A stretch of 46,628 nucleotides of DNA from Hyphomicrobiaceae bacterium. Its GTDB lineage: Bacteria > Pseudomonadota > Alphaproteobacteria > Rhizobiales > Hyphomicrobiaceae. Below are positions 33,269 through 42,282 of this stretch, one piece after another. How positions within the stretch are numbered: position 1 is the first letter of the stretch; every line of letters begins with the position of its first letter. The position numbers and the translations under genes were made by a program. The notes under the pieces are model-generated. The model saw nothing but the letters and a program-made list of their open reading frames with translations. It ran no database searches and had not been told where the DNA came from. The stretch is from positions 1 through 46,628 of the forward strand of contig JAJFHG010000031.1 in NCBI GenBank assembly GCA_021775735.1, given 5' to 3'.

Positions 33269-34276
33269 CTAAACTGAAAAGTCATCATCACGATCAAAAC
33301 GATTGGCGTCCAGCCCAAGCATTTCCCAACTGCGTAACATATGATCGGGCAATGGCGCCGTCACATCAATCTGCTGGTCCTCAAAGGGGTGCGGGAGGAT
33401 CAGACGGCGGGCATGTAAATGCAGCTTGTCTTCAATATTTTCAACAGCAAACTCAGAGCCATCAGGGTACTTGTTATCACCAACAATTGGGTGTCCAATC
33501 ACATCCATATGAGCGCGCAGTTGGTGCTGGCGTCCGGTGACCGGCTTCAAGGAAACCCAAGCAGCTTTACGTCCGGCCCTATCGATGACGGAGTAATGTG
33601 TCGTCGCGTGCATGGCTTTGTCTTGTTCTCCAGGACGCGCCTTGCGGACACGATCACCCTCAGGCCCTGAAGCCTTTACAAGCGCCACCTCGACTTTACC
33701 TTGCGCTGGACGTGGCACCCCTTTGACAAGTGCCCAATAGGTTTTTGCCGCCGACCGGGTTTGAAAAACACGCCCCAAACGCGAGGCAGCATGTCGGGTC
33801 TTTGCAACAAGTAAAATACCAGTCGTATCGCGATCAAGGCGGTGGACAAGTCGCGGGCGATCTCCGAAGCGATCAACCATCCCCTGCAGCATGCCATCAA
33901 TATGGCGAGTGGTGGACGTGCCGCCCTGCACCGCAAGGCCAAAAGGTTTGTTGAGCACGAAGACATAATCGTCTTCGAACAAAATCAACTTTTCAATCAG
34001 ACCTCTGTCGGCTTTGGAAACACCCGGTGCGGCCCGTGCTGTTGCAGAGGCATTCGGCGTCAATTTACGAATGACTTTAGGCACACGCACTTCATCGCCT
34101 TGTTGCAGTCGTGTGTTGGCTTGCACGCGCTTGGAATCAACGCGAATCTGTCCCGATCGCACAAGCTTTTGCAAATAGCCGTTTGTTAGGTTGGGAAACC
34201 GGCTGCGCATCCAGCGATCAAGGCGCATACCCTCTTCACCGGTCTCAACCGCAATGGTTTCAACACGATCACTCAT
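33269..34276 (-). CDS. RluC/RluD-type 23S rRNA pseudouridine synthase
   Basis: A 335-residue enzyme that converts uridines in RNA to pseudouridine. It has an N-terminal S4 RNA-binding domain (about 15-75, MRLDRWMRSRFPNLTNGYLQ) and the catalytic domain with HRLDRDTTG (145-153), where D148 is the nucleophile. Further motifs are VLNKPFGLAVQGG and PVTGRQHQLRAH. The sequence fits RluC (positions 955, 2504, 2580 in E. coli numbering) better than RluD, but I would not insist. ATG 34276 overlaps the crcB stop in an ATGA junction. Confidence 0.92.
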   Translation of the reverse strand: MSDRVETIAVETGEEGMRLDRWMRSRFPNLTNGYLQKLVRSGQIRVDSKRVQANTRLQQGDEVRVPKVIRKLTPNASATARAAPGVSKADRGLIEKLILFEDDYVFVLNKPFGLAVQGGTSTTRHIDGMLQGMVDRFGDRPRLVHRLDRDTTGILLVAKTRHAASRLGRVFQTRSAAKTYWALVKGVPRPAQGKVEVALVKASGPEGDRVRKARPGEQDKAMHATTHYSVIDRAGRKAAWVSLKPVTGRQHQLRAHMDVIGHPIVGDNKYPDGSEFAVENIEDKLHLHARRLILPHPFEDQQIDVTAPLPDHMLRSWEMLGLDANRFDRDDDFSV

Positions 34277-34653
34277 GCAAACAGTCCTCGTCCGACCCAA
34301 AGGCCGACAAACAACGCTGTGATTGACAGCACAACTGAGCTTCCGGCATAGCCAAGTGCCAGCGCCCAGTCGCCGCGCTCAACAAGGTTGGAAAAATCGA
34401 GGGAGAATGCAGAGAACGTTGTAAAGCCACCGAGCACACCAGTTGCAAGAAATGTTCTGGCATCCAAAGATCCAGAAAAACGCAGTGCAAAGCTGGCGAT
34501 CAAGAGTCCCATTGCAAGCGAACCGACCACGTTGACGAACACCGTCTGCCACGGGAATGCGTACCCGAGAAGTCGACCAAAAACTACGTTGATTAGATGT
34601 CGTGCGCCAGCCCCCAAAGCCCCACCAGCGGCCGCCAAAAGAAAAAGTCTCAT
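34273..34653 (-). CDS. crcB: Fluoride efflux channel CrcB (Fluc)
   Basis: A 126-residue inner-membrane protein with four hydrophobic helices. Fluc channels work as dual-topology dimers and export fluoride. Family marks are GGALGAGARH (10-19), FVNVVGSLAMG with the conserved Asn, and GVLGGFTTFSAFSLD with the Phe box and Thr/Ser track. It is coupled to the pseudouridine synthase gene by an ATGA overlap. I see no fluoride riboswitch-like sequence in the 45 bases upstream. Confidence 0.94.
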   Translation of the reverse strand: MRLFLLAAAGGALGAGARHLINVVFGRLLGYAFPWQTVFVNVVGSLAMGLLIASFALRFSGSLDARTFLATGVLGGFTTFSAFSLDFSNLVERGDWALALGYAGSSVVLSITALFVGLWVGRGLFA

Positions 34654-34698
34654 GCGTTTTCAGTCTTTGTTCTTAAAGTTGCAACGCGCACCCTCGCC

Positions 34699-34938
34699 TC
34701 AAACATCGTCGTCGCTATCCTGTGCAAACGGAGCGCCAACCGCCCAACCTATCGTCCAACCGACAATCAAGCCAAACAGATTGGTGGCCATAAAGCCCAT
34801 TTGATTGACAGTCTCAGCGGTATCTGAGCTTTCATAATACTGCTGCAAGGATAGCCAATTCGATACTGGCCCGCTCAAAAACTTCATAGCCAATACCGTG
34901 GTGACAATGGCAAAGCCCATCGCAATCACATATCGCAT
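34699..34938 (-). CDS. Small two-helix membrane protein, unknown
   Basis: A 79-residue protein with two hydrophobic segments (about 2-22 and 48-68) joined by a 25-residue polar loop (SNWLSLQQYYESSDTAETV), and an acidic end (DSDDDV). AAGG nine bases before ATG 34938 supports this start over the frame opening at 35007. It lies 70 bases downstream of the Tae4-like effector on the same strand. The periplasmic loop could make it an immunity protein, but a plain membrane protein is just as likely. No family is recognised. Confidence 0.6.
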   Translation of the reverse strand: MRYVIAMGFAIVTTVLAMKFLSGPVSNWLSLQQYYESSDTAETVNQMGFMATNLFGLIVGWTIGWAVGAPFAQDSDDDV

Positions 34939-35007
34939 TGTCTGTTGCCTTCCTGTTGATCCGAGCCAGCTTATAAGCCTATTTGCAGGCTCGCCAGCAA
35001 ACAGCAT

Positions 35008-35556
35008 CTATTTTACTTCCCAAAACCAAATCTCGCGCGCACCCGCATAGTTTGAATAATAACCAAGCCATGAAAACCACTCCATCAACCATTTTGAAGA
35101 TGAGCGATAACCATTCCATATATCAATGTGGTCACCGGTCGGTTGTCGGCCTTGTTCGCCCGCCCTGTGCCAATAGTCCTGAATGAACATGATGCCTGTT
35201 CGCCCAAAGATCTTTGGATAGAAGTTAGCAGCTTCGTCACCCTTGAAGGTTTCCCGCGGACCGATGCCTGCGATATTTGCACGGTTCACAGCACGGCCAA
35301 GCGCGGTTGCATTTATAAAATGCATCTCAGATCGAGGATGCACAGAACAGTACGCACAGCCAGAAATTTGTGACGGCTGCACTCCCGCACGACGCAAAGC
35401 AATCCCCATCCGAATGGCACATTGATTGGCAAATACCGGACGGCCTTTTTTCACCGGCTTGCCTTCCAAGTTTACGAGGTCTTTCTGGGCGATGCAGGGT
35501 GTTGACAAACTTTCGTTGATCGGGTGGCCACGCCACAGATCTTTAAACTCAATCAT
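35008..35556 (-). CDS. Tae4-like type VI secretion amidase effector
   Basis: A 182-residue protein with the marks of Tae4 (T6SS amidase effector 4), an NlpC/P60-like peptidase that cuts peptide bonds of peptidoglycan in rival cells. Visible are LWRGHP near the start, the nucleophile motif FANQCAIRMGIALRRAG with C46, and TGDHIDIWNG with H143 and D145, after GIMFIQDYWHR. The length equals that of known Tae4 proteins. There is no signal peptide, as expected for a T6SS cargo. It has an extra cysteine pair (GCAYC, 66-70). No T6SS structural gene, hcp or vgrG is in the window, and no clear Tai4 immunity gene is adjacent. It sits between rarA and crcB and may be accessory DNA in a housekeeping block. 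Confidence 0.83.
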   Translation of the reverse strand: MIEFKDLWRGHPINESLSTPCIAQKDLVNLEGKPVKKGRPVFANQCAIRMGIALRRAGVQPSQISGCAYCSVHPRSEMHFINATALGRAVNRANIAGIGPRETFKGDEAANFYPKIFGRTGIMFIQDYWHRAGEQGRQPTGDHIDIWNGYRSSSKWLMEWFSWLGYYSNYAGAREIWFWEVK

Positions 35557-35707
35557 CTTTGAAAATCCTCTGGCAAGGGTGCCCCACCCGCACCCGGCTG
35601 CTTATTTTCAATCCTGATTATAGGCTGCCCCAGGCAGTGTTACCAGCACCTTGACTAGATGAGTGTGTGGCCAGATTGCGTCATAGAATACAGCCCCAAG
35701 GCTCCAG

Positions 35708-37024
35708 CTACGTTCCCTTCTTTTTTTGCCGAAGGCCCTGCCAATAGGTAAGGCGCTTGCGCAATTCACGCTCAAACCCGCGTTCTGGTGGATCGTAGTA
35801 AAGTGGCCGCTCCGCCATTTCATCGGGAAAGTAATTTTGCCCGGAAAAGCCATCTTCCGTGTCATGGTCATACTCATAGCCATCACCAAAGCCCTGGTCT
35901 TCCATCAACTGGGTTGGCGCGTTGAGGATGATCGCCGGTGGCGATAGGCTACCGGCTGATTTTGCTGCTTGCATAGCGCCTTTGTAAGCAACGTAAGCGG
36001 CATTGGATTTTGGCGCTGTCGCCAAATAGAGTGTTGCCTGGGCCAGTGCCAATTCACCTTCAGGAGATCCTAGAAATTCATAGCTGTCTTTCGCGGCGAT
36101 GGCTTGGCTCAACGCAGCAGGGTCTGCAAGTCCGATGTCCTCAACCGCCATGCGCACAAGGCGGCGGGCGATGAACAAGCGGTCTTCACCACCATCCAAC
36201 ATCCGGCACAACCAATAAAGCGAAGCATCAGGGTCAGACCCACGAACAGATTTATGCAAAGCGGAAATAAGGTTGTAGTGGCCCTCACGGCCCTTATCGT
36301 AGATCGGAGCGCGTCGCTGGACCAGTGTTGTGAGCGCCTCACGATTGAGGTCCTTGCCTCCGGCTTTGACAGTCGAGAACACTTCCTCAATCAGATTGAT
36401 CATGGCGCGACCATCACCGTCCGCCATACTTTTCAAACTCGTTCGCGCTTCGTCATCCAGAGGAAGCTTGCGACCCTCCTCCTCTTCGGCTCGCGTAAAA
36501 ATCAAATCAAGGGCTGCATCACCGAGGCGGTTTAACACCAACACTTGACCGCGAGAGAGAACGGCTGCGTTGAGTTCAAAGGATGGGTTCTCAGTCGTTG
36601 CTCCAACCAATGTGATTGTGCCGTCTTCCATGTGCGGCAGAAAGCTGTCCTGCTGCGATCGATTGAAACGATGAATCTCGTCAATGAACAATAGCGTGCC
36701 TTGGCCTTGCTCACGGCGCGCTTTAGCGCGATCAAAGGCTTTGCGTAAATCCTGGACACCAGAAAAAATTGCTGACAACTGCTCGAATTCGAGCGCTGTC
36801 TCATGAGCCAGCAGGCGCGCGATTGTCGTCTTGCCGCAACCCGGTGGTCCCCAGAAAATGATGCTCGGCACGCGACCCGCTTCGAGCATGCGCGTCAGCG
36901 TTCCATCTTTGCCAACCAGATGATCCTGCCCCACCACCTCAGCAAGCGCTTGAGGACGCAAGCGATCAGCCAGCGGTCGCGGTGCTGAGCTTTCTAAATT
37001 TGCAGCTTCGAATAAATTGCTCAC
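35708..37024 (-). CDS. rarA: Replication-associated recombination protein A
   Basis: RarA/MgsA, a 438-residue AAA+ ATPase acting at stalled replication forks. Walker A is GPPGCGKTT and Walker B is LLFIDEIHRFN, with sensor 1 in LVGATTENPSFELN. The AAA lid is followed by the tetramerisation domain (PIYDKGREGHYNLISALHKS) and the C-terminal signature (YEYDHDTEDGFSGQNYFP). Length and order match the family. It lies downstream of htrA on the same strand, about 170 bases away. Confidence 0.95.
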   Translation of the reverse strand: MSNLFEAANLESSAPRPLADRLRPQALAEVVGQDHLVGKDGTLTRMLEAGRVPSIIFWGPPGCGKTTIARLLAHETALEFEQLSAIFSGVQDLRKAFDRAKARREQGQGTLLFIDEIHRFNRSQQDSFLPHMEDGTITLVGATTENPSFELNAAVLSRGQVLVLNRLGDAALDLIFTRAEEEEGRKLPLDDEARTSLKSMADGDGRAMINLIEEVFSTVKAGGKDLNREALTTLVQRRAPIYDKGREGHYNLISALHKSVRGSDPDASLYWLCRMLDGGEDRLFIARRLVRMAVEDIGLADPAALSQAIAAKDSYEFLGSPEGELALAQATLYLATAPKSNAAYVAYKGAMQAAKSAGSLSPPAIILNAPTQLMEDQGFGDGYEYDHDTEDGFSGQNYFPDEMAERPLYYDPPERGFERELRKRLTYWQGLRQKKKGT

Positions 37025-37195
37025 GTCGATTGCTCATCAGAGCGACAGGTTACACTGTCACCGAGGGGAGGGGGTCCGCCAAGCGACCACATGTTGGCAT
37101 CGCATACCACGCATATCCCAAAACAGCGAGCCCCGTCGGCGCATGATCAACAGCACGAAACCCGCGCCCACAGCAAAAACAGAGCTTACAATGGG

Positions 37196-38638
37196 CTATC
37201 CAGAGATCCTCAAATGCAGGATGCGGCCCTTACGATTAACGCCAATATTCCAGCGGCGCAAACGACGGGTCAAGGCTTTACGTAAATCATCAAGGCCTGA
37301 AATCTTGCTCCGCCCCACTTCAAAAATCACATCACCTTCACGAAAACGATATCGTGCAGCGACCGATCGGGGAAGGACCTTGAGGACAACAACACCGCGC
37401 TCATCTTCCAATTCCATCTCTTCTGAAAGTCCGCCGGTGATGTTTGCAACGGTCAATCCATCAAGGGGATGATCGCCAAGTAGTTCTTCGACATCTGAGG
37501 CCGACGGGCCTGGAGCGGTACGCAACGGTAGCGTAAGTGTTTTGCGCTTGCCACGGCGCAGCACTTCAATGGCAGCATTCCGGCCAACACCAATTGTTGT
37601 CAGGCGATAGAGCACACTGCGGTCATCACGGACTTTAAAGTTTCCAACGCGCGTGATCACGTCGCCTAATTCAAAGCCCGCCTCACTGGCTGGCCCACCT
37701 TCCGATAGACGGACAACATAGGCGCCCGAGATACGGTCGAGACCAAGCGCATCGGCAACATCACGGGTAACAGATTCAAGCTTGGCACCAAGCCAGGGGC
37801 GCTTAATTGTTTTGCCTGTCAGCGCACCGTCCAAATAGACCCGAACCAAATTTGACGGAATGGCAAAACCTATACCGTGCGATCCACCCGTCTTGGAAAA
37901 AATCATGGTGTTGATACCAATAACGTCGCCCTCAACATCAACCAACGCACCACCTGAATTTCCGGGATTGATGGCAGCATCCGTTTGAATAAACACTTGC
38001 TGATCAGACCGACCAACTTCTGTACGCGCCAAAGCCGAAACAATGCCACTGGTCACCGTTTGACCAACACCAAATGGATTGCCGATTGCAAGAACGAGAT
38101 CACCGACTTCCAGTCCATCTGAGTCGCCAAGGCGCAAACTTGGAAACGTTTCACCATTGGATTTGATCTTCAATATTGCAATATCTGTTTTGTCATCCTG
38201 AGTGACAATAGTCGCATCAAACTCACGCTGATCGGGGAGCGCGACACGAATTTCTGTTTTGCCGCTGCCTTTTACAACATGCGTGTTGGTAACGATGATC
38301 CCTTCTGGACTAACGATGACACCGGAACCGAGCGAATTCTGATAGCGTTCTGAGGGTCGCCCTGAACGATCACCAAAGAAACGGCGAAAAAATGGATCGT
38401 TGGCAAAGGGTGAGCGGAAGGTGCGCACGCGCTTGCGCACATAGACGTTCACAACCGCTGGTGCTGCCGTACGCACAATTGGCGCAAACGATTGGCGGAT
38501 GGCTTCACGCGACGTTGGCGCCACACGTTTTTGGGCTTCAGCCGGGCCCATCAAAGGCATTGCGGCCACAAAAACCGTCAAACCAATGCCAACCAACCCT
38601 ATTGCACTCTTACCCCAAGCTGATATGGACCCGATCAT
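37196..38638 (-). CDS. DegP/HtrA-type periplasmic serine protease
   Basis: A 480-residue trypsin-fold protease with two PDZ domains. The leader is a hydrophobic signal segment (about 10-36). The catalytic triad is H120 (TNTHVV), D152 (KTDIAIL) and S228 (GNSGGAL). PDZ1 is about 285-375 and PDZ2 about 390-470. Such enzymes degrade or refold damaged envelope proteins. The last positions run into DDLRKALTRRLRRWNIGVNR, a basic end. It sits between rplQ and rarA on the same strand. Confidence 0.94.
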   Translation of the reverse strand: MIGSISAWGKSAIGLVGIGLTVFVAAMPLMGPAEAQKRVAPTSREAIRQSFAPIVRTAAPAVVNVYVRKRVRTFRSPFANDPFFRRFFGDRSGRPSERYQNSLGSGVIVSPEGIIVTNTHVVKGSGKTEIRVALPDQREFDATIVTQDDKTDIAILKIKSNGETFPSLRLGDSDGLEVGDLVLAIGNPFGVGQTVTSGIVSALARTEVGRSDQQVFIQTDAAINPGNSGGALVDVEGDVIGINTMIFSKTGGSHGIGFAIPSNLVRVYLDGALTGKTIKRPWLGAKLESVTRDVADALGLDRISGAYVVRLSEGGPASEAGFELGDVITRVGNFKVRDDRSVLYRLTTIGVGRNAAIEVLRRGKRKTLTLPLRTAPGPSASDVEELLGDHPLDGLTVANITGGLSEEMELEDERGVVVLKVLPRSVAARYRFREGDVIFEVGRSKISGLDDLRKALTRRLRRWNIGVNRKGRILHLRISG

Positions 38639-38745
38639 TTCAAATAGTCTCCAACGGTATTTCGAAGCTCTGCCCTAGCAATGTTGAGAGCAAAGATCCC
38701 CACTGAGTGTCGCGATAGTATGGCATGAACGTGAAGGTATAAAAC

Positions 38746-38783
38746 AAAAACCCCCGCGCGCCATAGCGTTGCGAGGGTTTTTT
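38746..38783 (-). terminator. Terminator of the ribosomal operon
   Basis: AAAAACCCTCGC pairs with GCGCGGGGGTTTTT on the minus strand, with a loop of about ten bases and a U run. It lies 34 bases after rplQ and before htrA, so it ends the spc/alpha operon. Confidence 0.85.
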
Positions 38784-38816
38784 AAATTTCGTAATGTGCG
38801 CGGACGTGCGCCAATC

Positions 38817-39281
38817 CTAGAAAGCGCCGGGTGCACCTGGTGGCGGTGGGGCGTCCGCATTCTGTTCCTGTTCAGCCAGATATTCGGCATGGCGGGCACG
38901 ATCTTCAGCCCCCTTCACGCTTTCATCACGGTCCACCAGCTCAATTACGGCGCGTGGTGCACTATCTCCATAACGAAAACCAGCTTTTAGAACGCGCGTG
39001 TAGCCGCCGTTGCGGTCTTTGTAGCGCTCAGCCAGTGTGTCAAACAGCTTCTTGATCATATCATCATCGCGCAGACGCGCAGCTGCGATGCGGCGTGAAT
39101 TCAGATCACCTTTTTTGGCAAGCGTAATGTATTTGTCCATCACACCGCGCAGGTCTTTTGCTTTATGTAAAGTGGTGACGATTTGTTCGTGGCGGATAAG
39201 TGCTGCCGCCATGTTGGAGAACATAGCTTGGCGGTGGCCGCTATCACGACTAAAGCGACGACCCTTCTTTCGATGCATCAT
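38817..39281 (-). CDS. rplQ: Ribosomal protein bL17
   Basis: A 154-residue bL17 ([20 protein letters not shown]) of the large subunit. The core ~118 residues match the family, and a Pro/Ala-rich tail ([14 protein letters not shown]) extends the C-terminus, as often seen in alphaproteobacteria. The start can be either of two adjacent ATGs; AGGG at eight bases favours the first. It is the last gene of the operon, before the terminator at 38746. Confidence 0.96.
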   Translation of the reverse strand: MMHRKKGRRFSRDSGHRQAMFSNMAAALIRHEQIVTTLHKAKDLRGVMDKYITLAKKGDLNSRRIAAARLRDDDMIKKLFDTLAERYKDRNGGYTRVLKAGFRYGDSAPRAVIELVDRDESVKGAEDRARHAEYLAEQEQNADAPPPPGAPGAF

Positions 39282-39385
39282 AAGTCTAACCCTTTCGTTG
39301 TTGGATGCGCCGTTCTATGGCGACGCTTAGTTGATGCACGTTCAAGCGTGCTTGGTTCAAAATTCTAGCCTTGGCTTGAAGGCTT

Positions 39386-40414
39386 CTAGTACTGGTCTTC
39401 AAACCGCTTGGCCAACTCTTCAATGTTGTCGGGCGGCCAATTTGGAACTTCCATGCCCAAGTGCAGCCCCATACCGGCCAGCACTTCTTTGATCTCATTG
39501 AGTGATTTGCGCCCGAAGTTCGGCGTTCTCAACATTTCAGACTCTGTCTTCTGAATAAGATCGCCGATGTACACGATGTTATCGTTCTTCAAGCAGTTGG
39601 CAGAGCGCACAGAAAGCTCCAGCTCGTCGACCTTCTTGAGCAGTGCAGCGTTGAAGGACAGCTCTGGATGCTCTTTCTCTTCTTCCGGCTTCTTCGGCTC
39701 TTCGAAGTTGATGAAGACAGCAAGCTGATCTTGAAGAATGCGGGCAGCCAAAGCGACAGAGTCTTCCGCTGTGATTGCGCCGTCCGTTTCAACCGTCATT
39801 GTCAGCTTGTCATAGTCGAGGATCTGGCCTTCGCGGGTGTTCTCAACTTTGTAAGAAACCTTCTTGACCGGCGAATAAAGGCAATCAATTGGGATCAAAC
39901 CAATTGGTGCATCTTCAGGACGGTTCCGATCAGCGGCCACATAGCCCTTGCCCATGTCAGCGGTAAATTCAACGCGAATTGAAGCGCCTTGGTCCAAGTG
40001 ACACAGCACATGTTCCGGGTTGAGAATTTCCACCTCAGAACCGCACTCGATATCACCAGCAGTGATTGGGCCCGCACCCTCCTTCTTCAGCACCATGCGC
40101 TTGGTACCTTCAGAGTGAACACGAATTGCGATCTCTTTGATGTTGAGAATGATGTTTGTAACATCTTCTCTAACGCCCGGGATCGATGAGAACTCATGGA
40201 GCACACCATCAATCTGAACTGTCTTAATTGCAGCACCTTGCAGAGATGACAGCAAAACGCGGCGCAGCGCATTGCCGAGTGTCATACCAAAACCGCGCTC
40301 AAGCGGTTCAGCCACAACCGTTGCTACACGGCGCGCATCACGCCCCGATGCAATATCAAGCTTGGATGGCTTGATCAGGTCTTGCCAGTTTTTTTGAAGA
40401 ACGTTGTTGGTCAC
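39386..40414 (-). CDS. rpoA: RNA polymerase alpha subunit
   Basis: A 342-residue alpha subunit. The N-terminal domain (1-235) dimerises and carries [20 protein letters not shown]. The C-terminal domain (about 255-340) binds UP elements and activators ([18 protein letters not shown]). The translation starts at GTG 40414 ([18 protein letters not shown]), with GAGG six bases upstream. The frame is open to 40465, but that portion is not conserved. It is next to rpsK, as usual. Confidence 0.97.
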   Translation of the reverse strand: MTNNVLQKNWQDLIKPSKLDIASGRDARRVATVVAEPLERGFGMTLGNALRRVLLSSLQGAAIKTVQIDGVLHEFSSIPGVREDVTNIILNIKEIAIRVHSEGTKRMVLKKEGAGPITAGDIECGSEVEILNPEHVLCHLDQGASIRVEFTADMGKGYVAADRNRPEDAPIGLIPIDCLYSPVKKVSYKVENTREGQILDYDKLTMTVETDGAITAEDSVALAARILQDQLAVFINFEEPKKPEEEKEHPELSFNAALLKKVDELELSVRSANCLKNDNIVYIGDLIQKTESEMLRTPNFGRKSLNEIKEVLAGMGLHLGMEVPNWPPDNIEELAKRFEDQY

Positions 40415-40545
40415 GCTGTGCCTCGTCTCGTTTTGCCCGCTAGCGCCTGGTGGTCGGCGCCCCATGGCTCCTTTAGAGCCGTACCTTAATGTTGGTTAAG
40501 CTGCGCAGAATTAAATCTGCGCTTCAACAAACCAACCAAGCGCCT

Positions 40546-40941
40546 CTAAACACGGCGGCGCTTTCTTGGCCGACACCCGTTATGTGGGATCGGTGTAACA
40601 TCGCGAATACTTGTGATCTGGAAGCCAACAGCCTGCAGCGCACGAAGCGCGCTTTCGCGGCCAGAACCTGGACCGCATACTTCCACTTCTAAAATTTTCA
40701 TGCCGTGTTCTTGCGCTTTTTTACCGGCATCTTCTCCCGCCATCTGAGCGGCGAATGGTGTCGATTTGCGCGAGCCTTTAAAGCCCATAGTGCCTGCTGA
40801 TGACCAAGCCAGTGCATTGCCCTGCGCGTCTGTGATTGTGATCATCGTGTTGTTGAACGTCGCGTTAACGTGGGCAATACCCGACGTGATATTTTTCTTT
40901 TCGCGCCGGCGGACACGGCCTCGGCTTGCATCTTTGGCCAT
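40546..40941 (-). CDS. rpsK: Ribosomal protein uS11
   Basis: A 131-residue uS11 of the small-subunit platform. The typical block [20 protein letters not shown] and the C-terminal [15 protein letters not shown] are both present. Length and position between rpsM and rpoA are canonical. Confidence 0.97.
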   Translation of the reverse strand: MAKDASRGRVRRREKKNITSGIAHVNATFNNTMITITDAQGNALAWSSAGTMGFKGSRKSTPFAAQMAGEDAGKKAQEHGMKILEVEVCGPGSGRESALRALQAVGFQITSIRDVTPIPHNGCRPRKRRRV

Positions 40942-41043
40942 TCTCTAAAACTCCTAAACCCCGTAAGCTGAAAGCGGGGCATCTTGTTCAAATTCTGCGG
41001 TCTGACCACCTACACTCAAAGCAGATGGCAGCGCTCTCAATTC

Positions 41044-41415
41044 CTAGGCTTTCTTCTTGCCAGCGATGGCTTTGGCGGGACCCTTACGGGTGCGCGCGTT
41101 GGTGTGGGTACGTTGGCCACGTACCGGCAAACCTTTGCGGTGGCGCAAACCACGATAACAACCAAGATCCATCAGGCGTTTAATGTTCATAGCCGTGTCG
41201 CGACGCAGGTCGCCTTCAACCTTGTAGTCACGGTCAATGGTCTCACGCATTTGAAGCACTTCAGCATCCGACAATTCGTTGACACGGCGCTCACGCGGAA
41301 TACCGACTTTGTCACAAATTTCGTTCGCGAACTTTGGACCGATCCCATGGATATACTGAAGCGCTATTTCTACACGCTTCTGGGTCGGAATGTTCACACC
41401 TGCAATACGAGCCAC
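41044..41415 (-). CDS. rpsM: Ribosomal protein uS13
   Basis: A 123-residue uS13 ([20 protein letters not shown]) of the small-subunit head. [20 protein letters not shown] is the conserved C-terminal basic stretch that contacts tRNA. A 207-base gap separates it from adk upstream, with no gene seen there. Confidence 0.97.
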   Translation of the reverse strand: MARIAGVNIPTQKRVEIALQYIHGIGPKFANEICDKVGIPRERRVNELSDAEVLQMRETIDRDYKVEGDLRRDTAMNIKRLMDLGCYRGLRHRKGLPVRGQRTHTNARTRKGPAKAIAGKKKA

Positions 41416-41622
41416 GTCTGTCTCCTCGCGCCTTGTCAGCGTTAAATCTGAATCGTCGACACAACTGCCGTGATCCGTCTAATTCTCCACGAGCCAAAAC
41501 GCGACAGTCCTGCCCCCCAGGGTGATGATCCACCGTGGAGCGGCACTATCGCGAGCGCATTTTGAAAACGCCCTTGTTTAGCCCGCCTATGTAACTCCGT
41601 CAACCTCATGATGTATAAGGAT

Positions 41623-42282
41623 TTAAGCCTTTTGTATTTCGTCTAAAACAGCACCAATTTGGCGTGAAACGCCGTCAATCGGGGCCATACCATCAACGGC
41701 TCTGAGCTTGTCTTTCGCAAAGTAGTAGCCAATCAACGGCGCTGTCTCACGGTAGTAGGCCATCAAGCGGCTTTTGACCGTTTCTTCGTTGTCATCAGCC
41801 CGACGCGTGAAGTCACTTTTGCCGCACTTGTCGCAAACGCCCTCTGTCTTTGGCTGCTGGAATGTATCGTGGTAGCCAGCGCCACAATTGGAGCAACTGA
41901 AGCGGCCAACAATGCGCTCAATCATGGCGCTGTCATCGACCTTCATCTCAATCACGGCATCCATGGATGTCCCGCTGTCTTTAAGCAATTTATCAAGGCC
42001 GACAGCCTGAGCCAGGGTGCGTGGAAAGCCATCAAGGATGAAGCCATCGGCGCAGTCCGGCTTTTTGATGCGATCAGCAATAATGCCAATCACGATGTCA
42101 TCAGAGACCAGACCGCCAGATTCCATCACGGCTTTGGCTTTCAAACCGATCTCGGTGCCTGCTTTGACGGCGGCGCGGAGCATCTCGCCCGTTGAAAGCT
42201 GAACCAAGCCACGCGCATCTGCTAACCGTTGAGACTGTGTACCTTTGCCGGCACCCGGAGGCCCAAGAAGAATCAGGTTCAT
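41623..42282 (-). CDS. adk: Adenylate kinase
   Basis: A 219-residue long-form adenylate kinase that balances ATP, ADP and AMP. The P-loop is GPPGAGKGT (8-16). FILDGFPRT binds AMP. The LID domain is a zinc-binding type with four cysteines, C130, C133, C150 and C153 (CSNC and CDKC), a variant found in many but not all bacteria. Its start overlaps the secY stop (ATGA), so the two are coupled. Confidence 0.97.
   Translation of the reverse strand: MNLILLGPPGAGKGTQSQRLADARGLVQLSTGEMLRAAVKAGTEIGLKAKAVMESGGLVSDDIVIGIIADRIKKPDCADGFILDGFPRTLAQAVGLDKLLKDSGTSMDAVIEMKVDDSAMIERIVGRFSCSNCGAGYHDTFQQPKTEGVCDKCGKSDFTRRADDNEETVKSRLMAYYRETAPLIGYYFAKDKLRAVDGMAPIDGVSRQIGAVLDEIQKA

Noticed and set aside
34654-34698. 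Fluoride riboswitch before crcB
   Set aside because: The space upstream is only 45 bases and shows no fluoride-aptamer-like sequence.
35008-35556. Tae4-like gene as part of a prophage or T6SS island
   Set aside because: No phage, transposase, integrase, VgrG, Hcp or attachment repeats are seen around it, and neighbours are housekeeping genes.
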